A stretch of 64,000 nucleotides of DNA from positions 1,116,001 to 1,180,000 of the forward strand of contig NZ_CP046914.1 of assembly GCF_009789675.1 (NCBI RefSeq), in the 5' to 3' direction. The notes below the pieces were generated by a model. The model was given only the letters and a program-made list of their open reading frames with translations, was not told the origin of the DNA and did no database searches. The stretch comes from Paraburkholderia acidisoli (GTDB taxonomy: Bacteria; Pseudomonadota; Gammaproteobacteria; Burkholderiales; Burkholderiaceae). Every line of letters begins with the position of its first letter. Positions within the stretch are counted from its first letter, which is position 1. Made by a program: the position numbers and the translations under genes. This document shows, in pieces, positions 1-8,207 of this stretch.

Positions 1-420
1 CTGCTGGTCGCCTTCGGCTATCCGCCGTATTTCGTGCTGCGCCGCAGGATTCAGGCCGATTCGCTCGTCGTTTTCGCCGTGGAAATGCTGCTGCTCGTGC
101 CGGTGGCCGTGATCGAAGTGCGCGCGGGCGGTTCGCTCGCGCAGCTCGACGCGCATCGCTTTCTCGCGTTCGTGCTGCTGCCGGGCCTGGGCGTGCTGAG
201 CACGGTCGCGCTCGCGTCGTATCTGAAGGCGAGCCGCCTGCTGCCGATGGCGTTGTTCGGCATTCTCGGCTACGTCGAGCCGGTGTTGCTCGTGGTCGTT
301 TCGGTGACGATGCTCGGCGAGCACCTGAGCGCGCGCCAGCTCGCGACCTATGTGCCGATCTGGCTGGCGGTGGCGCTCACGGCGCTGCACGGCGCGCGGC
401 TCGTGCGCTTGTCGCGCTGA
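1..420 (+). CDS. rarD: RarD/EamA-family permease, C-terminal part (5' end outside window)
   Basis: The reading frame is open from base 1 and stops at 420, so only about 139 C-terminal residues are present. They form four hydrophobic segments separated by short charged loops, as in the second EamA repeat of drug/metabolite transporters. The pattern GYPPYFVLRR near the left edge, a LLP...ALASYLKASRLLPMA stretch and a GY(V)EP segment before the last two helices resemble RarD (chloramphenicol-sensitive protein) more than other EamA members. It would act in the inner membrane; the substrate is unknown. The missing N-terminal half leaves the RarD subfamily call moderate, while the EamA fold is fairly secure. 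Confidence 0.65.
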   Translation: MLVAFGYPPYFVLRRRIQADSLVVFAVEMLLLVPVAVIEVRAGGSLAQLDAHRFLAFVLLPGLGVLSTVALASYLKASRLLPMALFGILGYVEPVLLVVVSVTMLGEHLSARQLATYVPIWLAVALTALHGARLVRLSR

Positions 421-552
421 CGCGCTTTCGACACGCGGCTCGCGGCGTGCCGGGCGTGCGTTGCGGCCACGACAATCGATGTCGATGGCGCACGCCGGTG
501 GCGTGCGGCGGCTTTCAGCGAGCGTCGGTGGCGCGCGCCCACGCCTGCGGCC

Positions 553-1101
553 TCACGACCGCGCGGCCTGTTCGCGCGGCGGATTGATGCGGGTGGGGCC
601 GACCTTCGCCTCGATCGCCTCGCGCAGCGCGGGGCGCCAGCCCACGCTGAACAGCGCCTCGGCGAGCACGAACAGCGGCCCGATCATGAGGCCGATCACG
701 TCGTCGACGAACGCGGGCTTGCGGTGCTCCCACGCAATGTGGCCGACGAACTGGAAGATCCAGCCAATCACGAACAGGCCCACGCCCGTGCCGAGCCACG
801 CCGCCGTGCTCATCGGCGCGACCCAGCCGCCGAACGCCACGCACAGCGCCGACACCACGGCCATCATCAGCCCGAGCGGCACGTCGAGCACGAGATAATA
901 GAGCGTGGCCGCGCCGAACAGGAGCCACACGGGCGAGACGCTCACGGCACTGCCCGCCGCGCCTACGGCGAACGCGGGACGCGAAAGCAGCACCGCGAGC
1001 GCCAGCACGATCAGCGGAATGCCGACGAAATGCGTACCGATATTGCGCGTATCGCGATGATAGGCGGCGTATTGCGTCAGTTGCTCGGTCAGGTTTCGCA
1101 T
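553..1101 (-). CDS. DUF962 / Mpo1-like integral membrane protein
   Basis: A 182-residue protein that opens with YAAYHRDTRNIGTHFVGIPL, the signature of the DUF962 (yeast YGL010w/Mpo1) family. The conserved histidines of HRD and THFVG and a later GHIAWEHRKPA are the likely metal ligands. Four hydrophobic helices follow. Yeast Mpo1 is an ER dioxygenase in 2-hydroxy fatty acid alpha-oxidation; bacterial members are mostly uncharacterised, so lipid oxidation here is an inference. The gene is transcribed away from the Crp/Fnr gene at 1368. Confidence 0.8.
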   Translation of the reverse strand: MRNLTEQLTQYAAYHRDTRNIGTHFVGIPLIVLALAVLLSRPAFAVGAAGSAVSVSPVWLLFGAATLYYLVLDVPLGLMMAVVSALCVAFGGWVAPMSTAAWLGTGVGLFVIGWIFQFVGHIAWEHRKPAFVDDVIGLMIGPLFVLAEALFSVGWRPALREAIEAKVGPTRINPPREQAARS

Positions 1102-1243
1102 GGGTGCCTCTCTGTCTCCAAAATCATTATGATCGACGGGCGGCCGGGCGCAGACCTTCGCCTGCCCGACAATTGCGGGTTTTCACCCGGGCTGCGCGGG
1201 TTGTTTCGCCGATACAGGCCTGAATCGCGTATGGCCGCCGATT

Positions 1244-1319
1244 TTCGCCGCTCATTCGCCACCGGTCTTCGCCAACGTTATTCGCCACCAACATCCGCCA
1301 CCAACATTCGCCGCCGACG
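1244..1319 (+). repeat. Six tandem copies of a ~13-bp unit
   Basis: Units start at 1244, 1255, 1268, 1281, 1294 and 1307. The consensus is TTCGCCACCAACA; the first copy is 11 bp and the others are exactly 13 bp. Copies four and five differ by one base, the outer ones are more diverged. The array lies in the divergent promoter region between the DUF962 gene and the Crp/Fnr gene and ends 49 bp before the latter's start. Confidence 0.8.
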
Positions 1320-1367
1320 TTTCCCGACCCTCCACTCTCGACGCATTGCGCGCTGGCTTCCGACCCG

Positions 1368-2111
1368 ATGACCGTTCCCGCCGATTCTCCGCCCGAACCT
1401 TCCGCCGAACGTTCCATCTCGTCCGACGCCGCGCGAGACGCCCAGCTCGCCCAGGCGCTCGACCGTAGCGCGTGGTTTCGCGCCGCGCCCGCGCCGTTGC
1501 GCGACGCGTTGCGCCACGCGGGCCGCGTGCGCGCGCTCAAGGCGGGCGAGCGCCTTTTCATGCGCGGCGACCCCGACGACGGCCTCTACTGCGTGCTCGA
1601 CGGCGCGGTGCGCGTGGGCGCGGCGGGGATCGGCGGACGCGAGGCGCTGCTGGCCGTGGTCGGCCCGGCGCACTGGTTCGGCGAGATCGCGCTGTTCGAC
1701 GGCGGTGTGCGCACCCACGACGCCTACGCCGAGCGCGACGCGACGCTCTTCCACGTGCCGCGCGCGGCGCTGGCCGCCTTGCTCGACGCGACGCCCGCCT
1801 ATTGGCACGCGTTCGGCGTGTTGCTGGCGCAGAAGCTGCGCCTCGCGTTCGACGCCATCGAGGAGACCGCGCTGCTGCCCGCCGCCGCCCGCGTCGCGCG
1901 CCGCTTGCTGCTGCTCGCCGACGAATACGGCGAAGCCGCCGCGCGCCGCGTCGTGAACGTGCCGCAGGAGCAACTCGCGCTCATGCTCGCGCTGTCGCGC
2001 CAGACGGTGAACCAGATCCTGCGCCAGTTCGAGCGGGAAGGGCTGCTCGCGCTGCGCTACGGCGAAATCGAGATCGTCGATGCGGACGGCCTGGCGCGGC
2101 ATGCGCAGTGA
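1368..2111 (+). CDS. Crp/Fnr-family transcriptional regulator
   Basis: A 247-residue protein with a cyclic-nucleotide-binding-like beta barrel (about residues 35-150, with GERLFMRGDPDDGLYCVLDG and WFGEIALFDGG) followed by a Crp-type winged helix (about 165-235, with LALMLALSRQTVNQILRQFE as recognition helix). There is no N-terminal FNR-type cysteine cluster, so it is not an oxygen sensor of the Fnr type. The PBC motif is only partly like that of cAMP-binding CRP, so the ligand is unknown. The ATG at 1368 has no strong Shine-Dalgarno sequence. The 13-bp repeat array lies directly upstream. Confidence 0.88.
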   Translation: MTVPADSPPEPSAERSISSDAARDAQLAQALDRSAWFRAAPAPLRDALRHAGRVRALKAGERLFMRGDPDDGLYCVLDGAVRVGAAGIGGREALLAVVGPAHWFGEIALFDGGVRTHDAYAERDATLFHVPRAALAALLDATPAYWHAFGVLLAQKLRLAFDAIEETALLPAAARVARRLLLLADEYGEAAARRVVNVPQEQLALMLALSRQTVNQILRQFEREGLLALRYGEIEIVDADGLARHAQ

Positions 2112-2246
2112 GCGAGCGCTCACATCGCGTCGCGCATTGCGGACGCTTCGCGTTTGCGCCGACAATGTCCCCGCGATTTGCGCCCCCAATCCCGTTGGCG
2201 ACTGACGCCAGACCGACTTTCTTCTTTCTCTTTCTTGACACGACAC

Positions 2247-2888
2247 ATGACCGACCGCGTCGTCGCCGCCTTCGACTTTGACGGCACCATCACCACCACC
2301 GACAGCTTCCGCGCCTTCATGCTCGACACCGCCGGACCGGCGCGCTTCGTGATGGCCGCGCTGCGCTGCCTGCCGTGGCTCATCGGCATCAAACCGGGCT
2401 GGTCGCAGCGCGGGCCCACCAAGGCGCGCTTTCTCTACGCCGCGCTGGGCGCCGTGCGCCGCGAGACGCTCGAAGCGGCGGCGCAGCGTTTCGTCGACGA
2501 AAAACTGCCCGCGCTGCTGCGCCCGGAGATGCTCGCGCGCGTGCAGGAACATCGCGCGCTCGGCCACGAGGTCGTGCTCGTGAGCGCGTCGCCGTCGATT
2601 TATCTGCGTAAGTGGGCGCTCACTGTGGGTATCGACACGGTGCTGGCGAGCGAACTGGCCTGGCGCGACGGCGTGTATGCCGGGCACCTCGCCGGGCAAA
2701 ACTGCTGGGGCCCGGAGAAAGTCGCGCGGCTGCGCGCGTGGTGGGGCGCGAACGCTCCCGCCACGCTGTACGCTTACGGCGACAGCCGCGGCGACCGTGA
2801 AATGGCCGAACTCGCGCAGCACGCGTGGATACGCGGCCAGGCGCCGTTGCCCGCGCTGCTGCCGAACGGCGGATTCGGCCGGGCCTGA
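2247..2888 (+). CDS. HAD-IB family phosphatase
   Basis: A 213-residue cytoplasmic hydrolase of the phosphoserine-phosphatase-like HAD-IB class. Motif I is FDFDGTIT with nucleophile Asp10 and general acid Asp12. Motif II is the serine of VLVSASPS. Motifs III/IV are the lysine of GPEKVAR and the YGDSRGDREM segment. The small alpha cap between motifs I and II (about residues 20-110) is typical of subclass IB. The ATG at 2247 is preferred because the phosphatase fold begins there; the upstream in-frame extension is unlike any HAD sequence. The substrate cannot be read from the sequence. Confidence 0.85.
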   Translation: MTDRVVAAFDFDGTITTTDSFRAFMLDTAGPARFVMAALRCLPWLIGIKPGWSQRGPTKARFLYAALGAVRRETLEAAAQRFVDEKLPALLRPEMLARVQEHRALGHEVVLVSASPSIYLRKWALTVGIDTVLASELAWRDGVYAGHLAGQNCWGPEKVARLRAWWGANAPATLYAYGDSRGDREMAELAQHAWIRGQAPLPALLPNGGFGRA

Positions 2889-3023
2889 TTGCCACTCACT
2901 GCCGGTGCGTCGCCAACGCCTGGCGGAGGCGGCTGGAAGCGCCGCAGCGCCGAATCACCGAATCACTGAAGTATCGAAGCCATCGCGCCAACCAGCGCCC
3001 CACACCCCAACAAGGAGACACCC

Positions 3024-4265
3024 ATGAGCGGACAATGGACCCAGGTGAAGTCGCGCGACGGCGGCGAGTTTCGCGCCTACACGGCGCTGCCGCCCGAGGG
3101 CAGCGGTCCCGGCCTCGTGTTGTTGCAGGAGATTTTCGGCGTGAACGGCACGATGCGCGCGCTCGCCGACCGCTACGCCGAGGAAGGCTACGTGGTGATG
3201 GTGCCCGACCTGTTCTGGCGCCTGGAGCCGAACGTCGACCTCGGCTACGAAGGCGCCGACGCGCAGAAGGCGTACTCGCTCTACGAACGGTTCGACGTCG
3301 ATCTCGCGATGCAGGACGTCGCGCAGACGATCGCTGCGCTGCGCGCGCATCCGCAGCATCGCGGCAAGGTGGGCACGGTGGGCTTCTGCCTGGGCGGACG
3401 GCTCGCCTATCTGGCCGCCACGCGCACGGACGTGGACTGCGCGATCGGTTATTACGCTGTCGGCCTGGAAAATTATCTCGACGAAGCCGCGCGCATTCAG
3501 TGCCCGCTCATGCTGCACTTCGGCGCGGAAGACGCCCATTGCGACGCCGCCACGCGCGAGCGCATCGCCCAGGCGCTGGCGGACCAACCGGGCGTGGAGC
3601 TGTACACGTATCCGGGCTGCGATCACGCGTTCGCTTCACCCGCGCGCCCGAGCTTCGACAAGGCCGCGACGATGATGGCGTACTCGCGCACGCTCGCCAT
3701 GTTGCGCCGCGTGCTTGGCCCGATCTACGACTTCAACGCGCTCTGGGAAGAGCATTGCTATCACGAGTTCGTCGCGCGCAATCCCGACGACGTGATGCCG
3801 ACGATGGTCGCCGAGCCCTACGTCAACCATATCCCGACGATGACGGGCGGCGTGGGTCACGACGAACTCAAGCGCTTCTACACGCATCATTTCGTGCACT
3901 CGAATCCCGCGGACACGCGCCTGATCCCGATCTCGCGCACGATCGGCTCGGATCGCGTGGTCGACGAATTCATCTTCTGCTGCACGCACGACCGCGAGAT
4001 CGACTGGCTGCTGCCGGGCCTGAAACCCACGGGCCGTTACTTCGAAGTGCCCATGCTGGCCGTGATCTGCTTCCGCGGCAACAAGCTCTACAACGAGCAC
4101 ATCTACTGGGATCAGGCTTCGGTGCTGGCGCAGATCGGGGCGATCGATCCCACCGGCCTGCCGATCGCGGGCGCGCAAGCCGCGAAGAAACTGCTCGACG
4201 AAACGCTGCCGTCGAACACGCTGATGGCGCGCGCGTGGAGCGAGAGCGAAGGCAAGCCGTTTTGA
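3024..4265 (+). CDS. Dienelactone hydrolase fused to a C-terminal NTF2/SnoaL-like domain
   Basis: A 413-residue protein with two modules. Residues 1-235 are a dienelactone-hydrolase alpha/beta hydrolase with nucleophile Cys122 in GFCLGG, Asp170 in GAEDAH and His201 in GCDHAF, almost the numbering of the Pseudomonas clcD/tfdE enzymes that open dienelactones in chlorocatechol breakdown. Residues about 245-400 form a second domain rich in aromatics (WEEHCYHEF, FYTHHF, NEHIYWDQA) that reads as a SnoaL/NTF2-like fold. Canonical dienelactone hydrolases are about 235 residues, so this is nearly double length. A good AAGGAGA site lies 9 bp before the ATG. No other ortho-cleavage gene is adjacent. Confidence 0.85.
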   Translation: MSGQWTQVKSRDGGEFRAYTALPPEGSGPGLVLLQEIFGVNGTMRALADRYAEEGYVVMVPDLFWRLEPNVDLGYEGADAQKAYSLYERFDVDLAMQDVAQTIAALRAHPQHRGKVGTVGFCLGGRLAYLAATRTDVDCAIGYYAVGLENYLDEAARIQCPLMLHFGAEDAHCDAATRERIAQALADQPGVELYTYPGCDHAFASPARPSFDKAATMMAYSRTLAMLRRVLGPIYDFNALWEEHCYHEFVARNPDDVMPTMVAEPYVNHIPTMTGGVGHDELKRFYTHHFVHSNPADTRLIPISRTIGSDRVVDEFIFCCTHDREIDWLLPGLKPTGRYFEVPMLAVICFRGNKLYNEHIYWDQASVLAQIGAIDPTGLPIAGAQAAKKLLDETLPSNTLMARAWSESEGKPF

Positions 4266-4295
4266 CGCACGCGGCGCGCGCGCCTGGCGCGCCGC

Positions 4296-4556
4296 TCAGT
4301 TGAACGGGTTATCGACGACGCCGGGTTTCGCGTCCGGCTCGTCGGCGACCCTGGCGGGCAAGTGCGGGTCGGCCTGCAACTTCTTCACGATGTCGTCGAT
4401 GGCGGCCTTGAGCGCGAGCGCGGCCGCGAGCCCGCGCTTGTCGCGCGTGATCGCCAGCGTGCCTTCGAGCGTCACGCGCGTGCTGCCGTTGCTGAGCGTG
4501 AGCGCGTCGCCTTGAACGTTGAGGACGTCTGCGTCGTTTGCGTATGCGTCGAACAT
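4296..4556 (-). CDS. Small conserved hypothetical protein
   Basis: An 86-residue soluble, acidic protein beginning MFDAYANDADVLNVQGD. I do not recognise a named family. It has a predicted beta-rich start (VQGDALTLSNGSTRVTLEG), then an Ala/Lys/Asp helix (AAIDDIVKKLQAD) and a disordered Pro/Asp tail. The start is fixed by an AAGGAG site 8 bp upstream of the ATG at 4556; the in-frame codons further upstream would place the start inside that ribosome site. It converges on the dienelactone hydrolase gene with a 30-bp gap. Confidence 0.6.
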   Translation of the reverse strand: MFDAYANDADVLNVQGDALTLSNGSTRVTLEGTLAITRDKRGLAAALALKAAIDDIVKKLQADPHLPARVADEPDAKPGVVDNPFN

Positions 4557-4922
4557 CGTCGATTCTCCTTGTGCCGTGCGCGATGGTGCGGCCCGCATTA
4601 TAGGAAGCCGCGCGTGGGCGCGTCGAATACCCGTCCGCGCTTCCTCATTTCCTACGTCGATTGGCGAACTTTGTTACGTCAAGGTCAGCGCAAGATGACA
4701 TGGCTTTCGACGTGCTGATGCACATCAAACCGCGCGCGCTAAACCGCAGCGTGAACGGGCAAACCAGTGATGATGACGCACTTGCGCCGACCGGCGCGAA
4801 TCGCGCCCGCAGGGCAGGGAGTCATCGATGGGAATGCTGGATCAATTAGCGCGCGCCGGCGACGCGGGTTGCGCCGCGCAACACGTGGAAGCGCGGGCGT
4901 GACGGTGCGCGCGGAGCTTCAC
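4557..4922. other. Intergenic region without recognised gene
   Basis: About 366 bp between two divergent genes. It must hold promoters for both. I see no clear hairpin, repeat or RNA gene. An open frame continuing upstream of the NlpD-like start is Arg-rich and unlike protein. Confidence 0.5.
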
Positions 4923-5855
4923 ATGCGCGTTGCCGCCACGAGCTTCGCCGGGGTCGCGGCGTTGCTGGGCGTCACGTTGGCATTGAGCGCCTGCACGATC
5001 ACGCCCTGGCGCACGTCGGGCGGCGACACCTCGCAGGCATCGCCCGGCGCGGGCGCGAAGGGCACGCCGCTCAGCGTGGAAACGTCGCCGGTGCCGGTGG
5101 CTTCGCCCGTCGTCGTCGCGCCGATCGGTGGCGCGAACGCGGGTGCGGAGCGCGCGGCGGGGACGTCCGGCCTGTATCGCGTGAAACCCGGCGACACGTT
5201 GTATCGCGTGGCCAAGGCGCACAACCAGCGTCCCGCCGACGTCGCAAGCTGGAACAAGCTGCCCACCGACGCGAAGATCCAGACCGGACAACTGCTGCGC
5301 GTGGCGCCGCCGGTCGTGGCCGGTGCAGCGAGTGCGGCAGCGGTTGCGCCCGTGGCCAAAGCGGCGGCGACATCGGCGCCGTCGAATGCGGCTTCTGTCG
5401 CGCCGAAGGTCGCTGTGAACAGCGCCAAAGCCGAGCCCAAAGCGGAACCCAGGGCCGAAGTCAAAGCCGAGGTGAAAGCCCGCACCGAGGCCCGCAGCCC
5501 GCGCTTCGTCTGGCCGATCGAAGGCAGCGTCGCGCAGCCGTTCACGGCAAAGTCGAAGGGCGTGGTGATCGCCGGGCCGGCGGGACAGGACGTCAGGGCC
5601 GTCGCGCCCGGTCGCGTGGTCTATGCGGGCAGCGGCATCAAGTCGTATGGCCGGCTCGTCATCGTGAAACACGACGCGCATTTGATCACCGCCTACGGCC
5701 GCAATGGCAAACTGCTGGTGAAGCAGGGCGACGCCGTGAAGCAAGGCGAGGTCATCGCCGCGAGCGCGACGGACAGCGCAGGCAAAGCCACGCTCGTGTT
5801 CGAGATGCGCGAAGACGGCAAGCCCGTGGACCCGCTTTCGCAGTTGCCGCGGTAA
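4923..5855 (+). CDS. NlpD-like lipoprotein: LysM plus degenerate M23/LytM domain
   Basis: A 310-residue envelope lipoprotein. The signal ends in a lipobox, ALSAC, about 23 residues in. A LysM domain follows (LYRVKPGDTLYRVAKAHNQ to GQLLRV, about residues 75-125), then an Ala/Lys/Glu-rich linker with repeated KAEPKAE/VKAEVKA, then an M23 domain (about 195-310). The M23 zinc ligands are missing: the position of HxxxD reads KGVVIAG and the HxH position reads TLVFEM. It should therefore bind but not cut peptidoglycan, as EnvC and NlpD do when they activate AmiA/B/C amidases during septum splitting. It stands away from rpoS, so it is a second NlpD-type paralogue or a relative rather than the canonical gene. 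Confidence 0.85.
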   Translation: MRVAATSFAGVAALLGVTLALSACTITPWRTSGGDTSQASPGAGAKGTPLSVETSPVPVASPVVVAPIGGANAGAERAAGTSGLYRVKPGDTLYRVAKAHNQRPADVASWNKLPTDAKIQTGQLLRVAPPVVAGAASAAAVAPVAKAAATSAPSNAASVAPKVAVNSAKAEPKAEPRAEVKAEVKARTEARSPRFVWPIEGSVAQPFTAKSKGVVIAGPAGQDVRAVAPGRVVYAGSGIKSYGRLVIVKHDAHLITAYGRNGKLLVKQGDAVKQGEVIAASATDSAGKATLVFEMREDGKPVDPLSQLPR

Positions 5856-5931
5856 GGGCGGCACGCGTTACCGCCCGGATGGGCAATCACCGGCCAGCGT
5901 CGGAACAGTCGTTTCAGGAAGACGAAACCGC

Positions 5932-6507
5932 ATGAACAGAAGAACCTTTCTCACCGGCTCGCTGGGCGCAGCGTGGCTCGCCGCCGCCGCGGGCTGCACG
6001 ACCACGGGTCCGTCGTCGTCCGCCAACAACACCGCCGCGCGTCGCGAAATCGACGCAGGCGTGGACGAAGCGCTCTCGCGTCTCTATCGCACGGTGCCGG
6101 GCTCGTACGAACTCATCGCCAAGGCGCGCGGCGTGCTCGTGTTTCCCGACGTGGTGGGCGCGGGCTTCGTGATCGGCGCGGAGTACGGGCGCGGCGCGTT
6201 GCGCGCGGAAGGCAGCACGCTCGGCTATTTCTCGACGATGGGCGGCTCGTTCGGCGCGCAGATCGGCGCGCAGTCGCGCACCATCGTTTATGCGTTCATG
6301 ACGCGCACCGCGCTCGACCGCTTCAAGCGCAGCAGCGGCTGGAAAGTGGGCGCCGACGCGACCGTCGCCGTGGTGAAGATGGGCGCCAACGGCAGCGTGG
6401 ACACCAATACGGCGATCAACCCGATCGAAGCCTTCGTGCTCACCAACGCGGGCCTCATGGCTGGCGTGTCGCTCGAAGGCTCGAAGGTGTCGCGGCTCGA
6501 TCTCTAG
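5932..6507 (+). CDS. SYLF-domain (YSC84-like) lipoprotein
   Basis: A 191-residue protein with a Tat-like or Sec start (MNRRTFLTGSLGAAW) leading into a lipobox, AAAGC. The SYLF domain covers about residues 35-190, with KARGVLVFPDVVGAGFVIG, a GSFGAQIGAQSRTIV strand pair and a conserved ending GLMAGVSLEGSK. In eukaryotes SYLF binds phosphoinositides and actin; bacterial secreted versions are common in Proteobacteria but functionally unassigned, with lipid binding likely. It follows the NlpD-like gene by 76 bp in the same direction and may share its transcript. Confidence 0.85.
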   Translation: MNRRTFLTGSLGAAWLAAAAGCTTTGPSSSANNTAARREIDAGVDEALSRLYRTVPGSYELIAKARGVLVFPDVVGAGFVIGAEYGRGALRAEGSTLGYFSTMGGSFGAQIGAQSRTIVYAFMTRTALDRFKRSSGWKVGADATVAVVKMGANGSVDTNTAINPIEAFVLTNAGLMAGVSLEGSKVSRLDL

Positions 6508-6526
6508 CCAGGCGCGCGGCGAGCGC

Positions 6527-7336
6527 TCAAAAGCCCCAGCGGCTCACGGTAAAACGGTTGCCGTTGAAGGACACGTTGGTCTTGGCCGCCACGTTCGCGG
6601 GAATGCCGGGGAACGCCATGCCGCTCTGCGTTTCCAGGTCGCGCACGGGGCGCACGGCATAGCGGTTTTCGGCGGTGTTATCGGCGACGATCGCAAACGC
6701 CAGTTGCCGCGACGGCACGTACACGACCTTGAAGATCTGCGTGGGCACCAGCACGCGCGTCGCCCCAATCGTTTGCAATTGCGCGCCCGTGAACAACGGG
6801 CCGGTCACGACATACGCCTCGCCGTACTGGCTCGCGAGCTTGCGCACGGCCGTTTCGATGCGCGCCCACAAGCGCTGATTGTTCTCGCGATTCTGCGGCA
6901 CGATATTCGCCAGCGAGAACGATTCCGCCATGGCCTGCGGATTCCAGCGATTGCCCGCCGGGCTCATGTGGCCGCGATCGAAACCGCTGCGCTTGTAGTC
7001 GGCCAGCGTCGCGCCTTCGCCAGCGGGCAGGCGGTCGTCCTCGAAGAACCGATTCGTGCGCGTCATGTCTTTCGCATCTTCCAGATGATCGCGCGTGAGA
7101 TGTTCCGCCGACCACAGCGGGCCGTGCGTGATGCCCGAGTGCAGCACGACGAAATCGGAATAGCAGAGCAGACGCGTTTTCGGCGCCATGCGCGCGTTCG
7201 TGAGCGTCGGGAACTGACCATCGGGCACGAAACTCGAGCAGGCCGGCGCGGCGTGGGCGTGGCTCGCGGCGGCGAACGAAGCGGCAAACAACGCGAATTT
7301 CGCGGTGGATACGAACGAGGCGAACAGCTTCTTCAT
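6527..7336 (-). CDS. Secreted DNA/RNA non-specific endonuclease (DRGH family)
   Basis: A 269-residue nuclease of the Serratia NucA/EndoG type. A signal peptide runs to about residue 29 (SHAHAA). The active site is D120-R-G-H123-M-S-P-A-G-N129, with His123 as general base; ENNQ at 151-154 supplies the Mg ligand. The mature protein should degrade nucleic acid in the periplasm or outside the cell, for nutrient phosphate or matrix turnover. Cysteines at about 33 and 58 could form a disulfide. It converges on the SYLF gene with a 19-bp gap and no obvious terminator between them. Confidence 0.9.
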   Translation of the reverse strand: MKKLFASFVSTAKFALFAASFAAASHAHAAPACSSFVPDGQFPTLTNARMAPKTRLLCYSDFVVLHSGITHGPLWSAEHLTRDHLEDAKDMTRTNRFFEDDRLPAGEGATLADYKRSGFDRGHMSPAGNRWNPQAMAESFSLANIVPQNRENNQRLWARIETAVRKLASQYGEAYVVTGPLFTGAQLQTIGATRVLVPTQIFKVVYVPSRQLAFAIVADNTAENRYAVRPVRDLETQSGMAFPGIPANVAAKTNVSFNGNRFTVSRWGF

Positions 7337-7456
7337 CGAAAGACTGATGGGGAGGAATCAGGCGGGCTGCAAGTATAGCGGGCGCCATCGGGCGCGTGCA
7401 GACCGCAACGCTGCGCGGCGTCACGCAATGGGCATCGGCGAAAGCGATCGGGGACG

Positions 7457-7485
7457 AAAAAACGCCCGCTGCCAGAGCGGGCGTT
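7457..7485 (-). terminator. Intrinsic terminator
   Basis: A perfect 10-bp stem, AACGCCCGCT / AGCGGGCGTT, with a 5-base loop, followed on the minus strand by a run of six U. It ends the transcript of the small gene at 7579-7938 before the nuclease gene. Confidence 0.85.
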
Positions 7486-7578
7486 CGTGCGGATGTTCGG
7501 AAGCCGCGACGTCGCATGGCGACGTGGGCGTACAGCAATCAGTCAGATCGACAAACGTTTCGGCAGATCAACGGCAAA

Positions 7579-7938
7579 TCAACCGGCGAACAGCGCATTC
7601 TCCGCGCGTACCACCTGGCGATCCACCGCTTGCAGGCGCCACTGGCCTGCCATTTGCGCGCGCGAACGTTCGCACGCCCAGGTGGCGTCGCCGTGCGCGG
7701 AACTGATTTCCTGGCGGCGATTCACGTGCAGGCCGCGCAGCGTGCACAGCGGCTCGCTTTCGAGCGGCGCGCACAGCGACGTGATGCCGTCCACGTCGCG
7801 TACTTCACCCCATTCGGGCAGGTCGATCCCTTCGTGAGACTCGCGCGACCAGCGGCGCTGGTCGGTGTCGAGCCAGAGCACCGCATAGTCATGATTGACG
7901 GTCGGATCGGAACCGTTGATCAAGATCGTAAGTCGCAT
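7579..7938 (-). CDS. Hypothetical protein, 119 residues
   Basis: I do not recognise the family. The protein starts MRLTILINGSDPTVNHDYAVLWLD and is soluble with no signal peptide. It contains several Trp/Arg pairs (RRWSRES, TWACERSRAQMAGQW) and four cysteines. The ATG at 7938 is preceded by CCGGAG; an upstream in-frame start exists but lies beyond this site. Its own terminator follows at 7457-7485, and upstream it is separated from the GNAT gene by about 270 bp, so it is probably monocistronic. Small proteins that start with a strand and 'NGSDPTVNHDYAV' may be nucleic-acid or ligand binders, but that is a guess. Confidence 0.6.
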   Translation of the reverse strand: MRLTILINGSDPTVNHDYAVLWLDTDQRRWSRESHEGIDLPEWGEVRDVDGITSLCAPLESEPLCTLRGLHVNRRQEISSAHGDATWACERSRAQMAGQWRLQAVDRQVVRAENALFAG

Positions 7939-8207
7939 GGCATCTCCGGAAGTTGGGCTTTTTCGCGCTGGCAATTCCACAGTCTAGGATGTGTACGCCG
8001 ACAAGCAAGCTCCTCGTGACACGCACGTGTACGGCGAATTGTCGCGCTCGCATCGCGCATTCATGAGGCATTGTCGTGGCGCGAAAGTTCGGCATGAACG
8101 TTCGGACTCCATTTGATTTTTGGAGCCGATCATTCACGCGATTCCGGTGATGGGTCGCGAACGTTGCCTGTTTTTCATGCGGCTCGAATCGCTTCCGCGA
8201 ATGCGCC

